Shown: positions 49,733 to 57,689 of the stretch, piece by piece
Numbering within the stretch: position 1 is the first letter of the stretch
Layout of the letters: the number at the start of each line of letters is the position of its first letter
Origin: JANNGC01 sp043757045
Lineage (GTDB): Bacteria > Verrucomicrobiota > Verrucomicrobiia > Limisphaerales > SIBH01
Length of the DNA stretch: 64,000 nt
Direction of reading: 5' to 3'
Assembly: GCA_043757045.1 (NCBI GenBank)
Contig: JAYVQC010000097.1
Location: 1-64,000, forward strand
Notes under the pieces: generated by a model
The model's input: only the letters and a program-made list of their open reading frames with translations
The model's database searches: none
What the model was told of the DNA's origin: nothing
Translations under genes and position numbers: made by a program

Positions 49733-50095
49733 TCATCCGCCCCGATAAACGCAGCGCGACAGGCAAGTCTCGGCCACGGCTATTTCCGCGAGCCACGGCA
49801 GTTGCGGCTGGAGCCGGTCCCAGATCCATTTCGCCAGCATCTCGCTCGTGGCGTTTTCGAGGCCCGGTATGTCGTTCAGGTAATAATGATCGAGCCGGTC
49901 GAGCAACGGCCTGAAGGCTTCGGAGATTTCCGAGTAGTCCATGAGCCAGCCCATGTGCGGATCGCATTCGCCGGCCACGACCACTTCCACGCGGAAGCTG
50001 TGGCCGTGGAGGCGCGCGCATTTGTGATCGGCGGGGACGTTCGGCAGCTTGTGTGCGGCTTCAAACTGAAAGGTTTTTCTAAGTTCAATGTTCAT
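49733..50095 (-). CDS. queD: 6-carboxytetrahydropterin synthase (QueD)-like
   Basis: 120 residues from ATG 50095. FQFEAAHKLPNVPADHKCARLHGHSFRVEVVV contains zinc histidines H15, H30 and H32 and the catalytic Cys (C26). DPHMGWLMDYSEISEAFRPLLDRLDHYYLNDIPGLENATSEMLAKWIWDRL...AVAETCLSRCVY carries the His and Glu of the active site. QueD acts in 7-deazaguanine (queuosine) synthesis. No other que genes are adjacent. Confidence 0.9.
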   Translation of the reverse strand: MNIELRKTFQFEAAHKLPNVPADHKCARLHGHSFRVEVVVAGECDPHMGWLMDYSEISEAFRPLLDRLDHYYLNDIPGLENATSEMLAKWIWDRLQPQLPWLAEIAVAETCLSRCVYRGG

Positions 50096-50167
50096 AAATT
50101 TAGTTCGTGATGCGTGGTGCGTGAGCAAGCCATTTCAGCTTTCTGCTTTTTGTTTTCAGCTTTGGTT

Positions 50168-51520
50168 TCAACTTTCCCAATCCGTCCATGTCACCAGGTC
50201 GCCAAGCGCGGGGCGACCGTCGTGCCGCCAGGTGAGCGGCGGTTGTTGCATTGCGCCGAGCGGGCACAAGCGCGTGACGCCCCGGCGGGCGAATTGCGTG
50301 GCCAGTTCACGCGCCCGGTCGCCGGTCGCGGCGAGGCCGACGGTGGAAACTTTTCCGCGCACGCTCTCGGCTTGGCGCATGGCTTCGGCGGCGTCAGAGA
50401 CGGGCTTCACGTAGATGAAGCGGTTCAGGCACGAGAGTTGAAATTGCGGATCAGCTTCATACACCACGGTCCATGCGGTGGAGCCTTCGCTGCGCCAGAG
50501 CTTGGTGTCGTTCGTGGCGGCGGCGCGCATTTCGTAGAAACTTCGGCGCGACGCGATGACGGCGGCGGCTTCCGTGGCGAGCGGACCGCGCGGCTCGATG
50601 GCTTCCTGCTTCGCCAGTTCCTCGGCGATCAATTCGGCAAATTTCTCCGCGCCCACCGCGCCGCCGTGCTCGACGTAGAACAAATGCGGCGAAAGACAGC
50701 CGAGTTGATTCCACGCCCCCAGGTCCGCCACGGCGCGCAACACCGTCTTCGGCAACTCGAAGCGCGTGAGCGCATCACCGGTCACGTAACCGAAACTCAC
50801 GCGATGGCCGTAGCCGAGGAAACGCACGCGCGGCGGCAGTTTCTTCTGCACGATGGCGAGCGTTTCATCCGAGCCGGTGCAGGTCACGCAATCAGCCTCG
50901 GCGAAGAGCGCCTGCTCCAGCGGGTCGGTGCCGCCGGGCCACTCGGCAATTTCCAGGCACGACGCCATCTTCGGTTCCACTTCGTAAATCGAATGCGCGA
51001 ACAGTCGCGGCAGCAACGACGTGCCGCGCGCGCACTTCACCATCTGCGCCGAGCGCGTGAGGAATCCAAGCACGATGCTGAAGATCGCCGGATTCGGGAT
51101 GTTCCCCGCCGTGATGTGGACGAGCAGTTCCGGCCCGCGGGCCAGCGCCTGCGTGTCACTCGCGCGGTCGGTGCTGAAACGATCCAATCGCTCGATGTGT
51201 CCGAGGTCTTGCGCGATGAGCGCGTGGAGATTTTCCGCCGTGAAGGTTTTGAAGAACGCGTCGAGTCCGCGTGCGAGGGTCGTCGTGTTGAATCCGGTTT
51301 CGGCCCCGCCGCGTTCGAGCGCGAGCTTGCGGAAGGGATTCTCCGGTTCGAGCCAGCTTTGCGCCGTGGCCGCGAGCACGCCCACGATGCTGCTCGTCGA
51401 GCGTGTGGCGAGATATTGCTCGCGATTGCGCTTCAACGTCTGGCACGCCTCGGTCACCAGGGTGGGCGTGATGGCGTGTTCAGGCGGCAAGTCGGCGATG
51501 AAATAGTGGGGCAGGTTCAT
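50168..51520 (-). CDS. LuxC-like acyl-CoA reductase
   Basis: 450 residues. VHITAGNIPNPAIFSIVLGFLTRSAQMVKCARGTSLLPRLFAHSI, CVTCTGSDETLAIVQKKLPPRVRFLGYGHRVSFGYV and LGAWNQLGCLSPHLFYVEHGG (with the catalytic-type Cys275) fit the LuxC family. LuxC reduces activated fatty acids to aldehydes with NADPH. A LuxE-like acyl-protein synthetase lies at 53188-54516 on the same strand, with an MFS transporter between. luxA/luxB are absent, so bioluminescence is unlikely; formation of a fatty aldehyde or alcohol is more plausible. Confidence 0.85.
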   Translation of the reverse strand: MNLPHYFIADLPPEHAITPTLVTEACQTLKRNREQYLATRSTSSIVGVLAATAQSWLEPENPFRKLALERGGAETGFNTTTLARGLDAFFKTFTAENLHALIAQDLGHIERLDRFSTDRASDTQALARGPELLVHITAGNIPNPAIFSIVLGFLTRSAQMVKCARGTSLLPRLFAHSIYEVEPKMASCLEIAEWPGGTDPLEQALFAEADCVTCTGSDETLAIVQKKLPPRVRFLGYGHRVSFGYVTGDALTRFELPKTVLRAVADLGAWNQLGCLSPHLFYVEHGGAVGAEKFAELIAEELAKQEAIEPRGPLATEAAAVIASRRSFYEMRAAATNDTKLWRSEGSTAWTVVYEADPQFQLSCLNRFIYVKPVSDAAEAMRQAESVRGKVSTVGLAATGDRARELATQFARRGVTRLCPLGAMQQPPLTWRHDGRPALGDLVTWTDWES

Positions 51521-51536
51521 GAGAAAATGATCTGTG

Positions 51537-51715
51537 ATGCCTCACGCCAAGGCCGCAAAGGTCGCAAAGAAGTTGTTCGGGAAATAGCCACAGAGAACCC
51601 AGAGAACACAAAGAGTGCCTCGTTCCTTCTGGGTGTTCTTTGTGGCCATTGTTTTTTCAAGCCGTGCCGCCACTTTTTTCCCCTTTGCGTCCTTCGCGCC
51701 CTTTGCGTGAGGCAT
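51537..51715. repeat. Nested two-module hairpin
   Basis: Outer words (51537-51572, CGCAAAGGTCGCAAAGA) are mirrored at 51680-51715 (CCTTTGCGTCCTTCGCG...GTGAGGCAT). Inner words (51587-51615, GCCACAGAGAACCCAGAGAA) are mirrored at 51628-51645 (TTCTGGGTGTTCTTTGTGGC). The ACAGAGAAC words match module B of 46018-46273. Confidence 0.85.
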
Positions 51716-51719
51716 TTCT

Positions 51720-53018
51720 TCATCGGGCCGGTCCTTCCTTGAAAGCTTGTTCGCGATTTCCGAGCGCGTGCAGGCACGGCAACCCCAGCAGTGACAGCAA
51801 CAGAAACACCGCGAGCCAGCCGTAGAGCGGATAGTACGCCGCCACCTCCGTCTTGCGCGCGCCGAAGCTTTCGACCCATTTGCCCACGATGAAGTGCGAG
51901 AGATTGCCCAGCAGCCCGCCGATGGTGATGAACAATCCGAACACGCGCCCGCGCACCGCGTTCGGCACCGCCTCCATCAACGCCGCCTCCACGATGGGAT
52001 AGCTCGCGAGGAAAAAGAATCCATAGACCAGCAACGTCGGCACCACCCACGCCGCTGGCACATGCGGAAACGCCGCGACGAATCCCGCCGAGATGACGAT
52101 GAGCGTCGCCGCCCAACGCAGTCGCGCGCGGTCGCTGAAGTGGCCGAAGAGCGGATTGCTGATCGCCGAGGCCACGAACAGCACGCTGATGGTCAGTCCG
52201 GTTCGCCCCACGTCGAAGCCGCGCGCCTTTTGCAGAAACAACGAGCCGACCGTGCTCATGCTGCTGCCCGTGAAATCGCGCAGGAGGAACATGAACGCCG
52301 CCGCGAGGAACATCAGCCACAGCGCGGGCGTGGGGAACATCGGTTCGGGCTTGGCAAGTCGCGCGCCGGAGTTGCGGACCGCCATGTCCGCAGTCGCTTC
52401 ATTCTTGGCGAGGTTCTGCGGACATGGCTGTCCGCTGCTCTGATGCGCCGCATGCTCATCCGCCAGCCACGCGAACAGCGCGGCCATCACCAGTCCCGCC
52501 ACGCCGAGTTCCGCGACCGGCCAACGCCAGTCGCCCGTCATCTGTGCGCGCCAGCCGGCGTAAAGTGGCCCCAGGCAAAATCCCACGCTCGCCCCGATGC
52601 CGAGCGTTCCGAGCGCGCGTCCCGTTGTCCCCGGATACAATTGCGCCACCAGGGCCGTGGCCGCCGGATGAAAAAAACTTCCGCCCAAGCCCGCGACGAT
52701 CACACACGCCAGCGCCAGCGGATAAGTGGGCGCGAAGGCCAGTCCCATGAAGCCCAGCGAGTTGATCAGCAGCCCGACGGTCAGAAGTTTTTTCCGGCTG
52801 CACCGATCCGCGAGCACGCCCATCGCGTAGCTCGGCAGGAAATACGCGACCAACAACACGGTCACGAGCAACGTCGCGTCCTCCACCGAATCGCGCCGAT
52901 AGAACGCCTGCATCGGCAGGTAGAGCGGGATGAGCGCGATCTGGTAGATGTGCGTGAACGCGTGCAAGACCGTGGTCAATGTCAGCGTGCGGGAGCGGTG
53001 GGAAGGTGATGCGGTCAT
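51720..53018 (-). CDS. MFS transporter
   Basis: 432 residues with about twelve membrane helices. ADRCSRKKLLTVGLL is the loop 2-3 MFS motif, and the second-half counterpart is GHFSDRARLRWAATLIVI. The central cytoplasmic loop (~190-225) is lengthened by a palindromic insert, reading HQSSGQPCP...TADMAVRNS, encoded by 52368-52445. The substrate is not identifiable; PTYPLALACVIVAGLGGSFFHPAATALVA resembles fosmidomycin-resistance-type (Fsr) MFS members. It lies between LuxC- and LuxE-like genes. Confidence 0.88.
   Translation of the reverse strand: MTASPSHRSRTLTLTTVLHAFTHIYQIALIPLYLPMQAFYRRDSVEDATLLVTVLLVAYFLPSYAMGVLADRCSRKKLLTVGLLINSLGFMGLAFAPTYPLALACVIVAGLGGSFFHPAATALVAQLYPGTTGRALGTLGIGASVGFCLGPLYAGWRAQMTGDWRWPVAELGVAGLVMAALFAWLADEHAAHQSSGQPCPQNLAKNEATADMAVRNSGARLAKPEPMFPTPALWLMFLAAAFMFLLRDFTGSSMSTVGSLFLQKARGFDVGRTGLTISVLFVASAISNPLFGHFSDRARLRWAATLIVISAGFVAAFPHVPAAWVVPTLLVYGFFFLASYPIVEAALMEAVPNAVRGRVFGLFITIGGLLGNLSHFIVGKWVESFGARKTEVAAYYPLYGWLAVFLLLSLLGLPCLHALGNREQAFKEGPAR
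52368..52445. repeat. In-frame palindromic element, copy 2 (inside MFS gene)
   Basis: Arms 52368-52391 and 52418-52441 (24 bases, four mismatches) with a 26-base spacer, the same geometry as 3681-3754. The central GCGGACATGGCTGTCCGC and CATGTCCGCAGTC tracts agree closely with the M56 copy. It encodes SSGQPCP, eight other residues and TADMAVR in the same frame. Confidence 0.9.
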
Positions 53019-53054
53019 GTTTCGTTGCCCACTGGTTTTGCCGGGCGCTCTGGA

Positions 53055-53155
53055 AAAGCGGCGCTAAAGCGACCGCACTCCAAACGCTGGCGCGCAGCAT
53101 CAGACGCCTCTTCACGCGCGAAGCGTTTGGAGTGCGGTCGCTTTAGCGCCGCTTT
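53055..53155. repeat. Perfect 32-base inverted repeat between MFS and LuxE-like genes
   Basis: Arms 53055-53086 and 53124-53155 are exact inverted copies (32 of 32) around a 37-base spacer. A 21-base portion of the right arm recurs alone at 33730-33750. Confidence 0.92.
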
Positions 53156-53187
53156 CGGACCCGAGTGGAAGATCGAGAATGTTTGCC

Positions 53188-54516
53188 TCATCGCAACGCC
53201 CCGGGGTCGAGGCTCATCAACGAACAACCGCGCGGTTCAGCTTGCGTCGCGCGGCCGAGCAGCTCGAAGCCATCGCCTCGTTTCACGGTGAGGTCTTCCG
53301 TTTGAATCGCCAGCACGCTGCGGACATTCGCCAGATCGAAAAGGCGAAGCAACCCGGTTTCGCCCTCGGCGACCTCTAGGCCTGTTTCCGGTGAGATGAC
53401 TCGCGCGCGACACCAAGGCGGGAAGTGGAAGGCGCGGGGACAGGGAGACAAGGTGACTTGGGGACTGACGCTGGCCTGACCTTGGGCCTTGGACCTTGGA
53501 CCTTGGACTTCCCCCGCCACTCTGTCGTACGCCTGCGAACTGAGTTCGCTCATGCCGTATTCGGTCACGATGTTTTCCGGCGCGATGCCGAGGTGCTTGG
53601 TGATGAGCGCGTGGAGTTCGGCCTTCGGCACTTCGCGCGACTGGCCTTTGTAGCCGCCGGTTTCCAAGACGCGTGAGCCGCGTGCGAGTTTGTAGCGCAT
53701 GTTGTTTACGGCGAAGTGATCGAGCAGGTGAACGAAGTTGAACGCGGTGCCGAGCAGCATCAGCGGACGATTCGCGCACATGGATTTGCGGATGGCGAAG
53801 AGCGCGGAGTTGAGGTCGAGCGTCCATGCGCCGCCGGCACTCGCAGTAGTGGGACTGGCGCCCTCGCCAGTCGCCAGTCCGGCCAGCGCCCCCGCGGGCC
53901 GAACACCAAGCGGTGGCGCTTGGTGGACTATGACAGGCGGGGGCGCCTGTCCCACTACCACTAGCCCGGCGAACAGGGAATCACGCGCGCCGAATTCGCG
54001 GCGCACGGTGTCGAACATGTGGACGAGCGAGGAGTTCGGCGCGGCGGCGGGCGGAGGTGTGAGTGCGAGCATCGGCAGCTTGTCGAGCGGGCCGAGGAGT
54101 TGCTCGTCCATGAGATCGTTCAAGTCGGCAAGCAGATGACGCTCAAACCACGGGAGCAAGGAAGCCTCGTAAATCGCCAGCGACTCCGCCGAATGAAAAT
54201 GCCGGCTGCGTCGCTGCTCGGTGGTGCCGCTGGAGAAGAAGCACGCCGTGCGCTCGTCCGGCGCGAGGCTGGTGAGTTCGAGTTCCTTGAATGCGCTCGT
54301 CGGCACGGCGGGGATTTCCTCCCAGCGCGAAATGTCCGCCGCGCTTTTCACGCCGCGAAATTCACAGAGCCGTCGGTAAGGCGTGTTGTGCGTGAACTGA
54401 AGTTGGAAGAGTGCGAGGGCCAGTTCGTTGAAGGCGGCATCTGGCTGCGGGCAACCAGACGCACTGAACGCACGCAGGCGCGCGGCGTAATCAGCGAAAG
54501 TCAGTTCGTTTGTCAT
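53188..54516 (-). CDS. LuxE-like acyl-protein synthetase
   Basis: 442 residues from ATG 54516. Residues ~90-105 (ACFFSSGTTEQRRSRHF) are the ATP-binding SSGTT motif of LuxE/adenylating enzymes. LLGTAFNFVHLLDHF, SRVLETGGYKGQSREVPKAELHALITKHLGIAPENIVTEYGMSELSSQAYDRV and RDRV-type end regions match the family. LuxE activates fatty acids and passes them to LuxC. Two repeat tracts are in frame: 53846-53958 (residues ~187-223) and 53475-53510. Confidence 0.82.
   Translation of the reverse strand: MTNELTFADYAARLRAFSASGCPQPDAAFNELALALFQLQFTHNTPYRRLCEFRGVKSAADISRWEEIPAVPTSAFKELELTSLAPDERTACFFSSGTTEQRRSRHFHSAESLAIYEASLLPWFERHLLADLNDLMDEQLLGPLDKLPMLALTPPPAAAPNSSLVHMFDTVRREFGARDSLFAGLVVVGQAPPPVIVHQAPPLGVRPAGALAGLATGEGASPTTASAGGAWTLDLNSALFAIRKSMCANRPLMLLGTAFNFVHLLDHFAVNNMRYKLARGSRVLETGGYKGQSREVPKAELHALITKHLGIAPENIVTEYGMSELSSQAYDRVAGEVQGPRSKAQGQASVSPQVTLSPCPRAFHFPPWCRARVISPETGLEVAEGETGLLRLFDLANVRSVLAIQTEDLTVKRGDGFELLGRATQAEPRGCSLMSLDPGALR
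53475..53510. repeat. Heptamer tract in LuxE-like gene
   Basis: CCTTGGG-CCTTGGA-CCTTGGA-CCTTGGA, period seven, encoding VQGPRSKAQGQ on the minus strand. The same heptamers encode GPKSKVQGPKS in the CHAT gene (42549-42580). Confidence 0.8.
53846..53958. repeat. Compound hairpin in frame in LuxE-like gene
   Basis: GTAGTGGGAC (53846-53855) and GTCCCACTAC (53949-53958) are exact inverted ends. The interior GGCGCCCTCGCC and CAGCGCCCCCGC words agree with the intergenic 15434-15546 element. It adds a Gly/Ala/Pro-rich peptide (VVVGQAPPPVIVHQ...). Confidence 0.85.
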
Positions 54517-54612
54517 GCGGTTTTGTTTCAAGCTCCGGCTGGTTTTCCGCGACAGCCGGACGCGCGGACTGTGCGGGATGGGGCACGGATTGGCAACCGG
54601 TGGATTGTCTTG

Positions 54613-54716
54613 GAGCGCGGCCTTCAGGCCGCTTCAGCGCGCGAGGGGCGGCGGTCTTGAAAAACCCTCACGCCTCGAAACCTGTGAATGTTGAAGCGGC
54701 GTGAACGCCGCGGTCC
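54613..54716. repeat. Hairpin repeat (GCGCGG..CCGCTTCA type), copy 2
   Basis: GAGCGCGGCCTTCAGGCCGC plus TTCA (54613-54636) and its inverted partner at 54692-54716. It shares both arms with 48776-48874. It lies between the divergent LuxE-like and inositol-phosphatase-like genes. Confidence 0.82.
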
Positions 54717-54776
54717 GGTGAGCTCCGTGGAACTGCCCGTTGCCAATCTTCGTCCCGCTCTCTACGCTCGCGCCGC

Positions 54777-55592
54777 ATGAAGCCATCCGAACTCAAACGT
54801 GCTCTCGACGTGGCCGTGAAATCCGCCCGAGCCGCCGGCGCGTTGATGCAGCAGAATTTCCACCTCCCCAAAAAGGCCAACGAGATCGCGCAGTTCGACA
54901 TCAAGCTGGAGCTGGACGTGAAGTGCCAGCAGCTCATCGAGAAAAAACTTGCCGCCGCATTCCCGAAAATTTCCGTGCTCGGCGAGGAGGGCAACAGCGG
55001 CGACGCCACCACGCCGCTGCGCTGGGTGCTTGATCCGATTGATGGCACGGTGAACTACGCCTACGGCATTCCGCATGCGTGCGTGTCCATCGCGCTACAG
55101 GAGAAATCCGCCAAGGTTCATCGCCGCCATTCCCTCACGCCCGATGGCTACGCCACGCTGCTCGGCGTCGTGTACGATCCATTCACCGACGAGCTGTGGA
55201 CGGCGACGCAGGGCGGCAAGGCGTTCTTGAACGGCAAAATCATTTCCGTGAGCCAGCGCGCGACGCTCGGTGAATCCATCGTGGCGATGGGGTTCTCGAA
55301 ACGTCAGGACGCGATGACGGAACTGCTTCCGGTGCTGAACCGCCTCATCCATCGCGTGCGCAAGATTCGCATGATGGGCGCGGCGGCGCTCTCGCTCGTG
55401 TATGTCGCGAGCGGACGGCACGACGCGTATCTCGAATACGGTGTGCGTCTCTGGGACATCGCGGCGGGCGGCTTGATCGTGGAATGCGCGGGCGGGGAAT
55501 TTTTTCATCAGGCGCTGCCGGGGGAAAATCACGCCTACCGGCTGGTCGTGAACAACGGTTTGCTTCGGAAGCATCTCAAGGCGTTGATGTGA
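54777..55592 (+). CDS. Inositol monophosphatase-family protein
   Basis: 271 residues. Metal-site motifs are GEEG (E70 region), WVLDPIDGTVNYAYGIP (D86, D89) and LWDIAAGGLIVECAGG (the C-terminal WD-x-AAG). All are intact. The family covers inositol-1-phosphatase, fructose-1,6-bisphosphatase and PAP phosphatase (CysQ). Because the next operon is a sulfite- or nitrite-reductase pair, a CysQ-like role in sulfur assimilation is possible, but is not shown by sequence. Confidence 0.9.
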   Translation: MKPSELKRALDVAVKSARAAGALMQQNFHLPKKANEIAQFDIKLELDVKCQQLIEKKLAAAFPKISVLGEEGNSGDATTPLRWVLDPIDGTVNYAYGIPHACVSIALQEKSAKVHRRHSLTPDGYATLLGVVYDPFTDELWTATQGGKAFLNGKIISVSQRATLGESIVAMGFSKRQDAMTELLPVLNRLIHRVRKIRMMGAAALSLVYVASGRHDAYLEYGVRLWDIAAGGLIVECAGGEFFHQALPGENHAYRLVVNNGLLRKHLKALM

Positions 55593-55874
55593 GGATTGCC
55601 GTCTCAGCGAAGCATTGACGGCTCGCCGGTGAGTGACGCCGAGAGCATTTTGCCAGGAGCAATTGTCCCACGCCTCCGTTGTTCAAGTTTGTCCAGCCCG
55701 CACAGAACTGAACGCGCCACTTTGCTCATCCGATCGGCGGTGCGTTTGCGCCCATGCCTATCCAGACACCGCCACCGCCCCTTCCTCGCGCTGAAAACGC
55801 CCGCTATGAATCCTTTTGATGCGTTCACCCGGAACCAATCAAGCGCACGAAAGGCGTGGCATCGTCGTTGCTAA

Positions 55875-57689
55875 ATGGGCCGGACGGAAATGAGTTCGAC
55901 GACTGCTGTTCCTTATGTGCCAACGACCGCGCCTTTCACCGCCCAGCAACGGGCGTGGTTGAACGGCTATTTTGCGGGCCTGACTTCCTTCGCCGATACG
56001 GCCACCGCTTCGACCGGCCCGGCTCCGGCGGTGGTCGCGAAGAAGCCAGTGTTAATTCTCTACGGCAGCCAGACCGGCTCGGCGGAAGGGCTGGCAAAAA
56101 AACTGGCGAAGGATTCCGCGCCGCACGGTCTCGAAGCGAAAATCTTGGAAGCCAACGCCTGCGGCCTCGACGTGCTCGCGAATGCGGAGCGCCTGCTGTT
56201 CGTGACCAGCACCTGGGGCGAGGGCGACGCGCCGGACAATGCGACCAATCTTCTCGCCGCCCTCAGCGCGGCAGACGCGCCCAAGCTAGAGAAGCTTTCC
56301 TTCTCCGTCCTCGCGCTGGGCGACAAGAACTACTCGGACTTTTGCGGCGCGGGGAAAAAGTTCGACGCCGCGTTCGAGAAGCTCGGCGCGAAGCGGATTC
56401 ATCCGCGTGTGGATTGCGATTTGGATTACGAAGCGGCGGCGAAGGAGTGGAGCGCGGCGGTGCTGGCGAAGCTTGCGGAAGTTATCAGTGACACAGTCAT
56501 CAGTAATCAGTCACTCCCGGACGGGGCGGCGACTGCACTGATTACTGACTCACTGATTACTAAACTCCGGTCCCGCACCAACCCCTTCCCCGCGCGCCTG
56601 CTCGTGAACCGCTCGCTGACCGCCGAAGGCTCGGGCAAGGAAGTGCGTCACTTCGCGATCTCGCTCGCGGACTCAGGCTTGAGCTACGACGCGGGCGATG
56701 CGCTCGGCGTCATTCCCACGAACTGCCCCGCGCTGGTCAGCGACGTTCTCGCCGCGCTCGGGTGCGATGGCGAAGAAGCGGTGAAGTCGCCGGATGGTTC
56801 TGAAACCTCCTTCCGCAATGCGCTGCTGCAGCACTACGGCGTCACGCAGCCGACGAGCGGATTGCTCGAAGCCATTGCTGAACGCGCCCAGAGCGCGGAC
56901 CTGAAAAATTTCCTCGCGCCCGCGAATAAGGCTGCTCTTGAGAAGCACCTTCATGGGCGCGAGGTGATGGATTTCCTCCTCGCGCATCCGATGGCGCGCT
57001 TCACGCCGCCGGAGTTTGTCGCGCTGCTCCGCAAGCTCACGCCGCGCCTTTACTCCATCGCGTCGAGTCCCAAGGCGCATCCTGGCGAGGTCCATCTCTG
57101 CGTCGGCATCGTGCGCTACGAAGCGCACGGGCGCAGGCGCAAAGGCGTGTGCTCAACCTTCCTCGCGGATCGCGTCGAGGGCGAAGTGACGGTGCCGGTC
57201 TTCACGCAAGTCGCGCATGGATTCCGGCTGCCCGCGAATGGCGACGTGCCGGTGATCATGGTCGGTCCCGGCACCGGCATCGCGCCCTTCCGCGCGTTCC
57301 TCGAAGAGCGTCAGGCCACCTCGGCGCGCGGACGCAACTGGCTGTTCTTCGGCGACCAGAAGCGCAGCACCGATTTTCTCTACCGCGACGAATTGGAAAC
57401 GATGTTCAAAGGCGGCGTGCTGACCAAGCTCGACCTCGCCTTCTCGCGCGATCAGGCGGAAAAGATTTACGTGCAGCACCGCATGACCGAGCACGCGAAA
57501 GAACTGTGGTCATGGCTGGAGGACGGCGCGCACTTCTACGTCTGCGGCGATGCGAAGCGCATGGCGAAGGATGTGGATCTCTCGCTGCATGAGCTGATTC
57601 AAACCGCTGGCGGCAAAACCAAAGAGCAGGCCGTTGAATACGTCGCCGCGCTCAAGTCCGCGAAACGCTACCAACGCGATGTCTATTGA
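55875..57689 (+). CDS. cysJ: Sulfite reductase flavoprotein-type diflavin reductase (CysJ-like)
   Basis: 604 residues from ATG 55875 (55890 is an alternative). An N-terminal helix is followed by a flavodoxin domain (~58-200: ILYGSQTGSAEGLAKKLAKD, FVTSTWGEGDAPDNA, LALGDKNYSDFCGAGKKFD). The FAD domain has LSYDAGDALGVIPTN, PRLYSIASSP and KGVCSTFLADR. The NADPH domain has VIMVGPGTGIAPFRAFLEER, FFGDQKRSTDFLYRDEL, FYVCGDAKRMAKDV and the terminal aromatic of YQRDVY. It passes electrons from NADPH to the siroheme subunit next to it. An insert at ~202-231 is encoded by a repeat (56481-56561). Confidence 0.88.
   Translation: MGRTEMSSTTAVPYVPTTAPFTAQQRAWLNGYFAGLTSFADTATASTGPAPAVVAKKPVLILYGSQTGSAEGLAKKLAKDSAPHGLEAKILEANACGLDVLANAERLLFVTSTWGEGDAPDNATNLLAALSAADAPKLEKLSFSVLALGDKNYSDFCGAGKKFDAAFEKLGAKRIHPRVDCDLDYEAAAKEWSAAVLAKLAEVISDTVISNQSLPDGAATALITDSLITKLRSRTNPFPARLLVNRSLTAEGSGKEVRHFAISLADSGLSYDAGDALGVIPTNCPALVSDVLAALGCDGEEAVKSPDGSETSFRNALLQHYGVTQPTSGLLEAIAERAQSADLKNFLAPANKAALEKHLHGREVMDFLLAHPMARFTPPEFVALLRKLTPRLYSIASSPKAHPGEVHLCVGIVRYEAHGRRRKGVCSTFLADRVEGEVTVPVFTQVAHGFRLPANGDVPVIMVGPGTGIAPFRAFLEERQATSARGRNWLFFGDQKRSTDFLYRDELETMFKGGVLTKLDLAFSRDQAEKIYVQHRMTEHAKELWSWLEDGAHFYVCGDAKRMAKDVDLSLHELIQTAGGKTKEQAVEYVAALKSAKRYQRDVY
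56481..56561. repeat. Heptamer inverted repeat in frame in the flavoprotein gene
   Basis: CAGTGA/CAGTAAT-type words at 56481-56511 are mirrored by ACTGATTACTGACTCACTGATTAC (56537-56560). The same words form the intergenic 19154-19254 element. The encoded peptide (VISDTVISNQSL...ALITDSLITK) joins the flavodoxin and FAD domains. Confidence 0.85.

Noticed and set aside
50114..51742. A 542-codon forward frame opposite the LuxC-like gene
   Set aside because: Shadow frame; the reverse strand has full LuxC motifs.
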